A stretch of 64,000 bases of DNA, taken from assembly GCA_964017155.1 (NCBI GenBank), contig OZ024864.1:34175029-34239028 (forward strand), in the 5' to 3' direction. The notes under the pieces are model-generated. The model ran no database searches, was not told the origin of the DNA, and saw only the letters and a program-made list of their open reading frames with translations. A program made the position numbers and the translations under genes. How positions within the stretch are numbered: the stretch's first letter is position 1; every line of letters starts with the position of its first letter. Positions 26,104 through 36,695 of this stretch are shown in pieces. The DNA is from Oasisia sp. SBJ-2009. Taxonomy: Eukaryota; Annelida; Polychaeta; Sabellida; Siboglinidae.

Positions 26104-26325
26104 CATTGACACACGCACACACAAACATTGACACACGCACACACAAACATTGACACACGCACACACAAACATTGACACACGCACACACAAACATTAACAC
26201 ACGCACACACAAACATTAACACACGCACACACAAACATTAACACACGCACACACAAACATTAACACACGCACACACAAACATTAACACACGCACACACAA
26301 ACATTAACACACGCACACACAAACA
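26104..26325. repeat. 22-bp minisatellite in intron (copy 1)
   Basis: About ten units of AACATTGACACACGCACACACA-type sequence (22 bp), with ATTGA changing to ATTAA half-way along. Copy 2 has about seven units at about 59236-59390. Confidence 0.93.
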
Positions 26326-26510
26326 AACACATACATGTAAACATAATAAACAAGTATATACTTTTTAAATGCCATAGTCACAAATATTTGCCTAACAATA
26401 CAATTAATATATAAATAAATTAAACTACACGAACGGATGATTTTATAATATAATAACAATCTCAATTCGTATTGTTCATCAAGTGAAATGAACTGAAAAC
26501 AAGATTTCAC

Positions 26511-26672
26511 CTGTGAATGAGCATTTCATCGCCTGCGGGGGGAGGGGGCAGAACTGGCGGAAAAACGGTCTCAGGTTAGACACATCGTCTGTGATGAGGT
26601 TGCCAAAGTCGACAAAGAAGATGGTGGCTTTGGACGCCTGTCTCTTCTCAACCACTGCCCGGTACCAGTCTC
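26511..26672 (-). CDS. Multi-Tudor gene, exon 8: Tudor module 10 core (copy 1)
   Basis: This 162-base phase 1/1 exon lies between acceptor TTGGTTCCAG and donor ACAG|GTGAAA. It encodes DWYRAVVEKRQASKATIFFV, DFGNLITDD and LPPQAMKCSFT. All core Tudor motifs are present. Copy 2 differs by one visible residue (NLRPFF against NLTPFF). Confidence 0.88.
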
Positions 26673-27424
26673 CTGGAACCAAGCAACAAACACACATGTG
26701 ACTACACGGGCAAATACTAGGAATACTCTTGCAATACTACTGCAGTAGTATCATGTAACATATATAAAGATTCCAAACATTTTAATTATAGTTTTTCAAT
26801 TTTTGTTTTACTTACTTTATTGTTAAGTTATTAAAATATTTTATTATTTATTTAATATTTTATTTTATCTATTTATTGCTGATAAGTTTAGCTTATGAAC
26901 TAGGACTTTTAGAAGCGTTATTTAATTAACATTTCATCTTTACGTGCAAATTTAAACTGATAATGAATATGTAAAATATGTATGTGTTACAATGTATCTT
27001 ATGCGCCTCTGTGCGAAAAAAATTCTGGATAAATGGCTTTTATCCAAACAAATATTAATAATAATAATTATTATTAACTCTAGAAGTGACCAGGGTCGAA
27101 AATCGGCCCAAATGACATATGAATATTTGGCATCATTGGATAGCTGACAGATTTTTCTAGATCGTGTATATTTTTCCTTGCCTAGATTCAGTGACAGATT
27201 CTTCTCAGTTGAGTTTTAAAAGCACGTGATACAGTTGCTGCCCATATTTGGGAAATTTTACTATATCCTGATGAATGAATTTATGCATCCATTCATAAAG
27301 TCGACACCCCCACAAATTCTGTATCACAAGAAAGCTCTGAGTGGCCAATCTGCCAAAAAATAAACCACATGGGTTCAGTCCATTCAGCCAATCAGAACCG
27401 TGATTTCAAATGTAGCATCATCGA

Positions 27425-27705
27425 CCCCGCAAAACCAAAGTTGAAGACAAAATGGCGGCGCGGTAAACAACTGTTTATCCGCTTCGCAACTTTTCTTTGG
27501 AGTATCTCAAGTTTCTGCGTTGATATTTTGACAAAATGCTTGACAGTATTCATAAACAAGGTTATTATATTAGTTCATGTAGTTAGATTGACTTTGGAGG
27601 CGTTTTTGAGGTGAAAATTCACCAAATTAGCAGCGCGACATTTTTCCGGCCGGGAGCATGGGTTGCAACGGTAACGAGCGCGGCCGATTCCGGCCGCCTT
27701 GAATC
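27425..27705. promoter_or_regulatory. CpG-rich segment with YY1-like and RFX-like motifs (copy 1)
   Basis: CAAAATGGCGGC (about 27448-27459) fits the YY1 consensus. GTTGCAACGGTAAC (27662-27675) fits the RFX X-box with one mismatch. Both sit in a CpG-dense patch, unlike the AT-rich surroundings, that includes GCGCGGCCGATTCCGGCCGC. In copy 2 the YY1 core is changed to ATAGCGGC while the X-box is intact (60778-60791). An internal promoter is an inference; no transcript can be assigned. Confidence 0.35.
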
Positions 27706-28082
27706 AATGTATTTTTATGTCGGAAAAAATCATAAATATAATAGTGTCAACGGATTTGTTTTATTTATGTTTTATTTCGCAGCTAATACATGAATCTACA
27801 TTAGTCTAAATGGTGAAGTATATTCGTCCGCACGATCATTTTCTGGCAGCAGGATGAAATGGGTGTTTATTTTTGTTTAGTCCAATTTCAAATACAAATA
27901 TCCCAATGATTTTCATTTGTTCTACATATATTATACCTTTTAGCGTTAAAATGATGCATCATTCATATTTTTATGACCAATATTAACGAAGTTATAATTT
28001 GTATTGGAACAGTATGCCACAAAGGATTTTTCTTGGTCACCTGCAGGGTTAAGACAATGCTTGGACTATTGGATTAAGTTTC

Positions 28083-28510
28083 CAAGGAGCCCTGTCCACC
28101 CATATTTCTACCCGTCCACCCATATTTCTACCCGTCCACCCATATTTCTGCCCGTCCACCCATATTTCTACCCGTCCACCCATATTTCTACCCGTCCACC
28201 CATATTTCTACCCGTCCACCCATATTTCTACCCGTCCACCCATATTTCTACCCGTCCACCCATATTTCTAACAGTCCACCCATATTTCTACCCGTCCACC
28301 CATATTTCTACCCGTCCACCCATATTTCTACCCGTCCACCCATATTTCTACCCGTCCACCCATATTTCTGCCCGTCCACCCATATTTCTACCCGTCCACC
28401 CATATTTCTACCCGTCCACCCATATTTCTACCCGTCCACCCATATTTCTACCCGTCCACCCATATTTCTACCCGTCCACCCATATTTCTACCCGTCCACC
28501 CATATTTCTA
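28083..28510. repeat. 20-bp minisatellite CCCGTCCACCCATATTTCTA (copy 1)
   Basis: About 21 nearly identical units. Single copies of the same motif occur inside the dispersed repeat at 29212-29392, which also shares the following CATAAAGCTATGCC. The array in copy 2 (about 61006-61360) has fewer units, many with CAACC for CCACC. Confidence 0.96.
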
Positions 28511-28604
28511 CTGTCCTCAGCATGTTTTACCGATAAATATGACGGGTGGATGGGTCTCTGCATAAAGCTATGCCAAGGAGTGAACAGTGAAGAAAAAAGT
28601 ATAA

Positions 28605-28692
28605 TGGAATTATGGAATAACTAGCATCATGGAATAACTAGCATCATGGAATAACTAGCATCATGGAATAACTAGCATCATGGAATAACTAG
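28605..28692. repeat. 17-bp minisatellite TGGAATAACTAGCATCA (copy 1)
   Basis: About five units. Copy 2 has about eight (61455-61596). Confidence 0.93.
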
Positions 28693-28860
28693 CAAATACA
28701 AAATAAAAACAGCCAACTCATAATTTCAGGTTGGCATCACACTGTGACCTGGCAGAGTCGATTCCCAAAGGGTGAAATTGTAAACAGCGCTGCTCCTATC
28801 AACAATTGTTGATGTTAGGTATAGTAGATGCGAAAAAATGAAATCGAAAAAACTGTCTAC

Positions 28861-28974
28861 CTTGAAATGGTGCACAGCACAACTCGCCAGGCTGAGGGTC
28901 AAAGGTCGTAACGACTGGCAGCTGGTTGCAGTGTTCATCCATCTGTTGTATGAGGCTGGCGAGAGCTTCCATCG
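28861..28974 (-). CDS. Multi-Tudor gene, exon 7: start of Tudor module 10 (copy 1)
   Basis: This 114-base phase 1/1 exon lies between acceptor TTTTTCAG and donor CAAG|GTAGAC. It encodes MEALASLIQQMDEHCNQLP and then PQPGELCCAPFQ, the helix and first strand of an extended Tudor module. The junction with the previous exon makes a Ser codon (KKE-S-MEAL) and with the next a Gly (PFQ-G-DWYRA). Confidence 0.88.
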
Positions 28975-29211
28975 CTGAAAAACCACCAAGCTGACCAGTT
29001 TATGACCAGTTCATAAACCTAACTCTATCAAGCTAACCAGTCCATAAACCTATCTCTATCAAGCTAACTAGTCAATAGAACAATCTGTATTAACTTTCAA
29101 CTGAGTTGACTAGCAGGATAAAATTATCGCCAGTCACATGTTTTGATGGACATGTTAACTGTTAAGCTAGTTTACAAACTTTCAAATTGTGCCTGATGAC
29201 CTGAAAACACA

Positions 29212-29392
29212 CACATGACACCATTTACACTCACTTTCAAGGCTTAACTAACAATATCTATGGTTTTGGAAGACTTTTTTGTTGCTCCTTCATTTTTTTA
29301 CCCGTCCACAACCCGTCCACCATATTTCTACCCGTCCATATTCGTTTTTACCCGTCCAAATGACGGGTGCACGTGTCTCTACATAAAGCTAT
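29212..29392 (+). repeat. Dispersed repeat adjoining exon 6 (copy 1)
   Basis: It contains CACTTTCAAGG, AACAATATCTATGGTTTTG, several ACCCGTCCA words and CATAAAGCTATGCC. It ends about 16 bases before the donor of the giant exon. It is an inverted copy of 24202-24385 and shares its 3' end with 28530-28580. The copy 2 counterpart is 62110-62296. Confidence 0.75.
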
Positions 29393-29407
29393 GCCACCGA
29401 GACTTAC

Positions 29408-32400
29408 ATTCCTTCTTTGCTTGGTGACAGAAGAAGATGCCGGGACTGGTCACTTCCACAAAGACCACTTCCATTTCGTCGGTCACTTCAAACTTGGGGA
29501 GATCACTCAGACGATACACCTTGATGACACCAGGTGGCGACACTTCCTTCTGTGTGCCGGGCGAGAGTTTCGATCGCTGCGTCAGTGTTGGTCGACCCCC
29601 TGGCGACACGACGGAAGTGGCGAGTTGCAGGGAAATCATTTCCTGTGACATACTCCTACGCGTCTGGTCATCATGTCTCAAGTCGATCAGGTGGCGGCCA
29701 TCTTTGTGTCCAAGCGGCTTCGCCTTGAAGCACTTATTCAGCAACGTGGAGAACCAATCAACAGCCTTGTTGCTCCACTGGCCGGCCGATGCAACACCCC
29801 CAAGGCAGCATGGGATACCTTGCTGCGGGATCGCAGCGAAATCCCGAGGCATGCGGCGTATGTTCTCCGCCGAGATGCGCTCGGTGTTACCAAAGTCGAA
29901 GAAGTATAACTTTGCGAGGCCACCACTAGAGGGCATCTCGACAACGACGCTTCGATACCACACGTTCTCGTAGAGGGCGCAGACGACTTCGTCACGCACA
30001 AACTGTGTGTATGCACCTGTCGTACCTGTGCAGTACTCGTTTAACTTCACATGCATCTCGACCGAGGCCTTGTTCTCTGTCAGATGCACGGAGAACTCAC
30101 TGGGGCTGACCATATGGGCCAGCAGAACGGTCACTTCCTCACTGTCCACCAGCTTCTGGACGCTGATCTCACCGATCTTCACAACAGCTTCAGTCACATT
30201 CGCCTTGCGGTCACCAGCAGCTGTCACAGACTTTGGTGACGTCACATGTCCGTTCGCAATCTTATCGGACAACTCAATGTATCCGTCTGTCACCATTTTA
30301 TCAATGACAGACTTGCCATCGACAGCGATGTCAGCGATAATGAAGACGTCGCCGTCTTTTCGCACCACGCTCATGGTGCACGCCTTATTGAGGATCTCCT
30401 CGGAGAAGATGCTGATCGACATCCCGCTCCACCGCACGTCCGTTGAGTTCATGCCGAACACCGACACGCGAACCGCCTGGCGGGGCAACTTGGCGAACCT
30501 CGGCTCGAGCTGTTGGACTCCGTTGACGGCGACCAGATCAGCGTTACCGTAGTCGACGAACACGACCTTGTAGTGCGTGTCGCCGTAGAACTCGGCGACG
30601 ACGGCGCGATACCACGCATTGTCGGCGACGCAATACGCGGCGACCAGCTCCTTCTGTTTCGGTTCGTACGCCGGAGCCTCGACTGACCCGTAGCACTCGG
30701 TCAACGCTTGGGTCAGTTCCGTGAAACGCTCCACGCAGTCGCGGTCAAGGCTCTGGACGTAGAATTCGTCCGGGCCCTCCAGGTAGCAGGGCATGACGAG
30801 TGGGTGGTCCCTGGACAGGTCTTGCATGGGAAGACACTTCATGTACGACGGGGGCTGGACCACCGGGGTTGTCTTCAAGGCGCAACTGATAGGTGACGAT
30901 TTCAACGGCATTGACACTTGTTCGCGGACTGAAGTCGCCACTGGAGTTCCGTTTTGGATCGGCTCCTTGGGTTTTGCTTTTGGAGGAGACGCTTTGGCCT
31001 GACCTACTAGCATGCCGCTGTTGACCAGACTGACGTTGAGACAGTCGGTGTCGTTGTACAGTTTGACAGCGTAACCGTCAGCAACTGACGATTCGACGGT
31101 GAGCGACAGCATCTCAAACGGATGAACGAGGGTGGGATCCCACACCCTGCCACTCGCCATGCCCCCGACGTCTGCCATACGACACGTGATGCCAAACACG
31201 GGGTAGGCACACAGGGCGGGGGTGATCTTCGCCACCGACCCCGGTGTCACTTCGTCGCTGTTGCCGTAGTCGATGAACTTGACGCGGATGTTTCTGTCGG
31301 CGGTGACCGCGAGCACCTCCGCGCGATACCAGCAGCTGTCCTGCGAGAACTTGACGCACGCGAGCTCTGCCTTCTGCGGCACGTAGGAGGAGGAATAGTC
31401 GCCGAAGCTGTTGTTGAGTGCATCGCCCAGAGCCGTCAGCCCGGCGAGACTGTCACCTTGTAGGACCTGCACCGTGATGCAACTCGGACTGTACGCGTCA
31501 GTCACGCGCACCTTCACTCGTCCAACATCAAGCGGCAACCCCGCCTTCTCAAGATCATCCTTAGTCGCCATGGCAACGGTCTGTGCCGCACTGTGGAGGG
31601 CTCCAGTCTTCGCTAGCGCCTCGGTTAAACTGCCACCCGTCTGTGCATTGAAAAGCTCAACCAGTGGCTCTGTTTCGCTGTCTGGATCGACGACAGTCAT
31701 GAGAACGGCTTCGAACAACGGCAGCGAGTCCGGCTTCCACTTCGCTCCGGCCTCACCCAGTCGGCACGAGACACCCAGGACGGGGCAGCGGAGAATCGCG
31801 TTCGTCCGTGATCTTGGCGATATCTGCACATTGGATCTCCTCCACGTTGCCGAAGTCGAAGAAATGGACCGACGCAGCGGTTCCGCCAGGGCAAAGGGCG
31901 AGCACCTCCGCCCGGCTCCAGTCGCCGCTGAACTTCGAACAGACGATCTCGCCGACCCGAGGCACGTACGAGGACGAGTAGTCGCTGTAGGTGTCGATGA
32001 GGACCTGGGTGAGGTTCGCGAGGTCGGTGAGGTAGTCCTTCACCAACAACTGCACGGTGACGCGTCCCGGCCTCGAGGTGTCCGTCAACTGCACTAACAC
32101 CTTCTCTGCAGTGGGCAGTTTGATCCGCGTCATTGCGTCGATGGTCACCTGTGGGGTGACTACAGCCGCGGGGGTTGGCTCATTCACTGGGGTAGACACC
32201 ACCGGGGATAACACGTCCCGTTTGATCAGATCGGCGTTGACGTCTAGATTCGTTTCCGGGTCAGACAACCGGACGAGAGGCACGCCGTTTCTGTGAGCCA
32301 CCACTGACATCAACAGGCCTTGGAATGGTCGCAGCAAATCCGGGTCCCACGTCTGTCCGGATGCGACCCCCGCGACATCAGCCAGACCACAGCACACGCC

Positions 32401-34630
32401 CATGACAGGGTACTGCATCAGCGACGACGTCATCACACCGATGTCACTCTGTGTCACCGTGTCCTTGTTACCGAAGTCGACGAATCTGACCGTGTACTTT
32501 CCCGCGGCTTTGCCGGTGACTTCAGCGCGATACCAGTTCTTGTCAAGGCTAAACCTCGCACACATCAGCTCTCCGACGCAGGGACTGAAGCTCTCACTCT
32601 GGCCGGTGTAGTCCAGTAGTTCTGTGGTCAGTTTAGCCAGCATGGGCAGATTCTTGTCGTCCAGCAACTGTAGCGTGAAAGAGTCCGGATCCGGTGCACT
32701 GGTCACCTGAACGGGGGAGGTTTGACCGACGGTCAACTCGATCCTTTTTAGGCCTTTCACAGTCATCTTGGGCACAGCGACACCACTTGACGCTGCGATG
32801 TCGGATGGCGCCGTGACACCAGCCGCTGTGCAAACGCCACTAGCAATCAGCTTCTTGTTTAGACTCGGGCCACTCGCGTCATCAAACAACTCGATGATGA
32901 TGCGTCCACCGTCGCCGCGACTGGTGACTGTCATCGACATCGGCTCAAACAGCTTCAGCGATTCCGTCCACCCGTCACGTGTCACTACGCCACTGACGCC
33001 AGACAGTGAACACGACACGACCATGATCGGGAACGTCATCAACGAGTCGGTGACTGGCGCAATTCGCCCAGAAGGCAGCGTCTCCATGTTGCCGTAATCG
33101 ATGAACCGTACCTTCACACCCTTGTCTGTCGAATCAAGCACGACCGCGCGGTACCACTTGTCGTCAAGACTGTACTTCGCACAGACAATGTCTCCTGGCT
33201 GTCCACCTCCAGGCTGGCCTCCTGGCTCGACCCGCGACAGCTCTTCCGTCAACCGAGCGAGATCAAGTATGTAGTCGTCCTCGAGAATCTGCACATTCAC
33301 GTGATCAGCGTCAACAGCGTCGGTCACTTGAATGCGAATTCGGTCCAGTTCGGGAATCATGACATTACATAGCTGCATCACTGCTTTCTTTCGGTCTATC
33401 GGGACAAACGATGCACTGGCGGCAAGGGTTGCATTCAAACTCACCCCCGTGTCTTTATCGAACAGTTCCACACTGCACAGACCTCTCTCGTTCCCGATTA
33501 TCTTCACCCGCCACAGCTCGAAGGGTTTCAGTTGATTTTCGTCCCACTGACACCCCGGGGCGAGCTTGCCTACTCCCGCCAGTCGACACTTCACCCCCAT
33601 GACAGGGTACGACAGCAGTGCGTCGGGCAGGGCGCTCATGCCAGCCACGTTTACATCCTCCACATTACCGTAATCGACAAACCGAACGCGTGCTCCGTCA
33701 CTGCGACCTTTCACCTTGATGACCTCCGCCCTGTACCAGGCGTTATCCTCACTGAACTTTGCGCAGATCAGTTCGCCCTTCACCGGTGTGTACGTTCCAT
33801 TGTAGGTGGCGTGCATCTTCGCGAGTGCCTTGGTCAACGCTTGTACCCTGGCGATGAGACTCGGCTCGACGAACTGCACGGTGATGTCGTCCGGGCCACT
33901 AGAGGTCGTCACCATCAACTTGTCGCAGTCCGCAGGTGGAGTCAGCCTCTCCAACACTGCAACGGTCGGTACCGGTCTACGTTTCACGGGGCTCGGCACA
34001 GATTTCGGACTGGCAGTGAACGCGGGTTTCTGGCTATTACCAGAAGCAGGTTTCGACCGTGGTTTCAGCGATTTCAACTGCCCGTCTGCCGTCTTCCTCT
34101 CCTGCCTCACAGATGGCGACACTGTCACCGGTGACCTCTCCTGACCCCCCGCCATGTCTTCCGCCCCTTTCTTCCTCACCGGCGACTTCTCACCGCCATT
34201 AGCCACTGCCGCTGCTGCACTTGTAATCGCAAAACCGCGGCTCACGAGAACCTTGTTGATGGTGGCACCCCCTGGTGTCAGCCCGCGACACAGCTCGACC
34301 TCGAGGACGCGCTGCACCTTGCGGTAGGCGTAGATCGTCGCCACGCTCCCCGCCACCAGCAGCTAGTCCCGGAACGCGATCGCCGCCTCCTCCGGCCAAT
34401 CACCGCCGGACTTGGGTGCGATGCCCGCCAGGGCGCAGCACACGGCCTGCTGCGGAAGGGCGTAGAAGCGCTGGTCGAGGGGGTGCATGTGGGAGAGGTG
34501 GACGGACTCGCGCGTGCCGTAGTCGATGTACTGGACTTGGGCGCGGGGCCCGTGGGGGTCATAGGGCAGGGCGCGGTACCACAGGCCGTCCCGCGCAAAC
34601 TTGACCGCGTACAGACAGTTCGGACGGAGC
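29408..34630 (-). CDS. Multi-Tudor gene, giant exon 6: Tudor modules 2-9, disrupted (copy 1)
   Basis: The 5223-base exon runs from acceptor TCATTTCAG to donor GGAAT|GTAAGT. It completes module 2 (FARDGLWYRA, YIDYGT) and contains modules 3 to 9, each about 180-220 residues with a WYRA-type and an F-x-D-[YF]-G-N signature. Module 2 is interrupted by TAG at 34363-34365 between AFRD and LLVAGSV. Near 31799-31806, in module 6, the frame that reads CADIAKIT runs to a stop at 31753, while AILRCPVLGVSCRL continues in another frame. The entry and exit phases only agree if four bases (or one) are removed there. A basic, low-complexity linker (about 33960-34200, rich in K, S and P) follows module 2. Module 6 has WSR instead of WYR and is two residues short at that loop. 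Confidence 0.88.
31799..31806 (-). other. Frameshift in Tudor module 6
   Basis: On the minus strand ACGGACGAACGCG switches from the frame encoding CADIAKIT to the one encoding AILRCPVLGVSCRL. Sister modules read directly from I-x-x-[LI]/[IV]T into ALxxxPVxGVxC, so about four extra bases are present. Exon phases agree with this. Confidence 0.82.
34363..34365 (-). other. Premature in-frame stop codon in Tudor module 2
   Basis: TAG on the minus strand between AFRD and LLVAGSVATIYAYR. The frame is fixed by the upstream splice phase (AA|G) and by 87 codons of good Tudor sequence before it, and the same frame continues as Tudor sequence after it. A single C-to-T change from CAG would explain it. 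Copy 2 cannot be compared because the window ends first. Confidence 0.85.
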
Positions 34631-34710
34631 CTGAAATGACACGATAAACTTGTTACTTGTGGGTGGGATAAAGTGTCAAGGGATGTTTTTTAAACTAATA
34701 AACTACAAAA

Positions 34711-34975
34711 GATAAGTTCTTATATGGCGCAGTATTCATTCGTCAGGTCTGCTCAAAGCACTTTACACTTTACTCAATCAAACACCATCCCACCTTTTCT
34801 GGGAAGCATTCAGCCATGTTGTAATTAATGCACAATGACTATTCACCAATGTCTATAGCCAGGTACTCATATAGTTGAGTGAACTAGAGCAATGTAGAGT
34901 GAAAAAAACTTTGCCAAAGTTTTACACGGCAGCACGGGTTTCGAACCCGAGTCCATTGCACTACAACTAAGTAAG
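34711..34975 (-). mobile_element. tRNA-derived SINE (family A), in intron
   Basis: On the minus strand a B box GGGTTCGAAACCCG (34935-34948) is followed by GAGTACCTGGCTATAGACA, shared with the SINE at 2541. The tail is GCGCCATATAAGAACTTATC at the left end. The tRNA head is shortened, with the anticodon arm apparently deleted. Confidence 0.7.
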
Positions 34976-35231
34976 TCATATTTTAAAGCGCAGTCAACTT
35001 CATAATCACTTAAATACATTAACCATTCCCATTTTCTACTAATGACCCTATAATGTTAATGATAACAGACCCCTATTATGCTAAAAATCTTAGCAATAAT
35101 TAATAATGAAACCGATACTATTCATGTTGCCGGATTGGTTCCAACAATTACAAACTTAACTAGCCATATTATCAGACACGTGATACAGTTGATACACCAG
35201 TTGATACACCCATACTCATTGTGTGACTCAC

Positions 35232-35622
35232 TTAAAGACGTTGTTTGGCAGCATGGCTCCATAGTGCTCCGTCATGCTCCGGTGTAGAGCTGGCAGCTTC
35301 TCCAGCTCATTCACTCCCTCCAGGAAGTGGACAAGGAAATGTCCCGGGGTCACGACCTCCAACACCCTCACCCTCAACGCTGTCTTCCCCTCGGGGGGAA
35401 GGGACTGGGAAGCATTTGGGATGAGGGAGAGAGTTGACATGGGAGAAGGGACTGTTGTGACAGGAGTTGACTCCTTGGGGACAAACTGCCCGGGCTTGGG
35501 CATCACCGAGTGTGGATCGGCGGGTCTAGATGACGGTGGCGCCACCATACGGGGCAAGACGGAATTCGGACTAGAAACAAAACTGAAAGATAGAAACCAT
35601 TGTCGGGTCATGGGGCTGCACC
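35232..35622 (-). CDS. Multi-Tudor gene, exon 5: linker and start of Tudor module 2 (copy 1)
   Basis: The 3' end is firm: donor AA|GTGAGT at 35232, phase 2, joining to make Lys with the next exon. The 5' edge is less sure. An acceptor TTGCAG at 35623-35624 gives the phase needed by the previous exon. The acceptor TTTCTAG at 35571 looks as good but is one base out of phase. The encoded part is a Pro/Ser-rich linker (PSSRPADPHSVMPKPGQF), then ALRVRVLEVVTPGHFLVHF and a helix ending MTEHYGAMLPNNVF, which opens Tudor module 2. Confidence 0.7.
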
Positions 35623-35669
35623 CTGCAATTAATTAGATTAGTCGGGAACACAATGAGCAGTTAGCAACA

Positions 35670-35885
35670 ACTGTGAACAGAAACTGAAAGTAGAACAGAG
35701 CAACAGTAGAGAAAGTGCACCGAGCTGTAAGCAGCAGTGTATTGTTAAACAGAAACTGAAAGTTGAATGAGCCGTAAACAACAACGCAACTGTAAACTGT
35801 TACTGAATGTAGAACGAGCTATAACAGAAACTGAAAACAGAATGAGCTATAACATTTAACAGAAACGGGAAGCAGAACAATAGTT
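35670..35885. repeat. Degenerate tandem repeat in intron
   Basis: About five imperfect copies of a motif containing AACAGAAACTGAAAGTAGAA and GAGCTGTAA, with variable spacing. Units are too diverged for a firm period. Confidence 0.5.
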
Positions 35886-36315
35886 GAACAAAAGTGCAAC
35901 AAAAAGTGAAATGTAAACAAATTATAATCAACAGGACACAACTGCACATGTAAACATCAATTGGAAACAAAAACACATTAACTGGTGCACAATAACAACA
36001 TACAAACAATTATCCACACAATCTTTATTATTTTATATGCCAACTTTTGTAAACAAATCACTGCAAGTTATTGTGGGTCTATTGTCGCGCGTACTTATTA
36101 TTGTTTACAAGGAAGAAATGTAAACAAATAATGACAAGTGGTGTGTGTATTAACGTTTGACAGTGGAAAATGTTATGCTACAATTACGCAACTAAACAGT
36201 AACGAGCACTACATGCATTTGTGTATGTGGAAGAAGTCTGACAGTGAAATCTGAATTGGGTTCATCACACATAAACTCAATTCCACCTGCTGCGGCATTC
36301 ATGTGAACATGTTTG

Positions 36316-36695
36316 CAGGGCCCATACACATCAGGACATTTGAAATTCAAGGGTATTCAAGAATTTTCAAGGCTATTTGAAAAAAGAAATTCAAGATTGT
36401 TTTAACGACATATGTACTTTTAAGCACAGTAAATGAAGTTAACATTAACATTTTTGCTCGACTAAGAAAACAATGGCGCCGACCACAATGAAATACTGAT
36501 TGCCCAATTTGCACTAGTTGTTTTTGTGCATAGCCTTTTCCTTTTCTGGCTGTCATTCGTCACTTTTTTTTTGACCATAATTAAATTCAAGACGTTTCAA
36601 GACTACTTTGTAAAATTCCAGGATTTCAAGGCACTGAATTTGGTCCGATCAAATTCAAGGCTTTTCAAGACTTTCAAAGCCCCGTACGGACCCTG
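36316..36695. mobile_element. 380-bp MITE with 6-bp target-site duplication
   Basis: The ends are inverted: CAGGGCCCATACAC at 36316 and, inward from 36695, CAGGGTCCGTACGG. The interior consists of TTCAAG and CTTGAA words in both orientations. TGTTTG flanks both sides exactly (36310-36315 and 36696-36701). It lies in the intron between Tudor exons 5 and 4. Confidence 0.8.

Larger units (their letters stand above)
26673..28860. other. Intron between exons 8 and 7 (copy 1)
   Basis: AT-rich sequence with a CpG-rich promoter-like segment (27425-27705), a 20-bp minisatellite (28083-28510) and a 17-bp one (28605-28692). About 195 bases at 27815-28010 are absent from copy 2. No coding exon was recognised in it. 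Confidence 0.6.

Noticed and set aside
24338..26234. 500-624 codon Cys/Val-rich frames on the minus strand
   Set aside because: Produced by a 20-bp minisatellite without stops. The frames disagree with the splice phases of the Tudor exons on either side. Only the exon part (24469-24693) is coding.
28004..28624. 206-codon frame with periodic STHISTRPPIFLPVHP
   Set aside because: A translation of the 20-bp array in an intron of the opposite-strand gene.
29437..34604. Plus-strand open frames opposite the Tudor exon (up to 228 codons)
   Set aside because: Shadows of the GC-rich coding strand. They lack start context and protein-like motifs, while the minus strand has Tudor domains.
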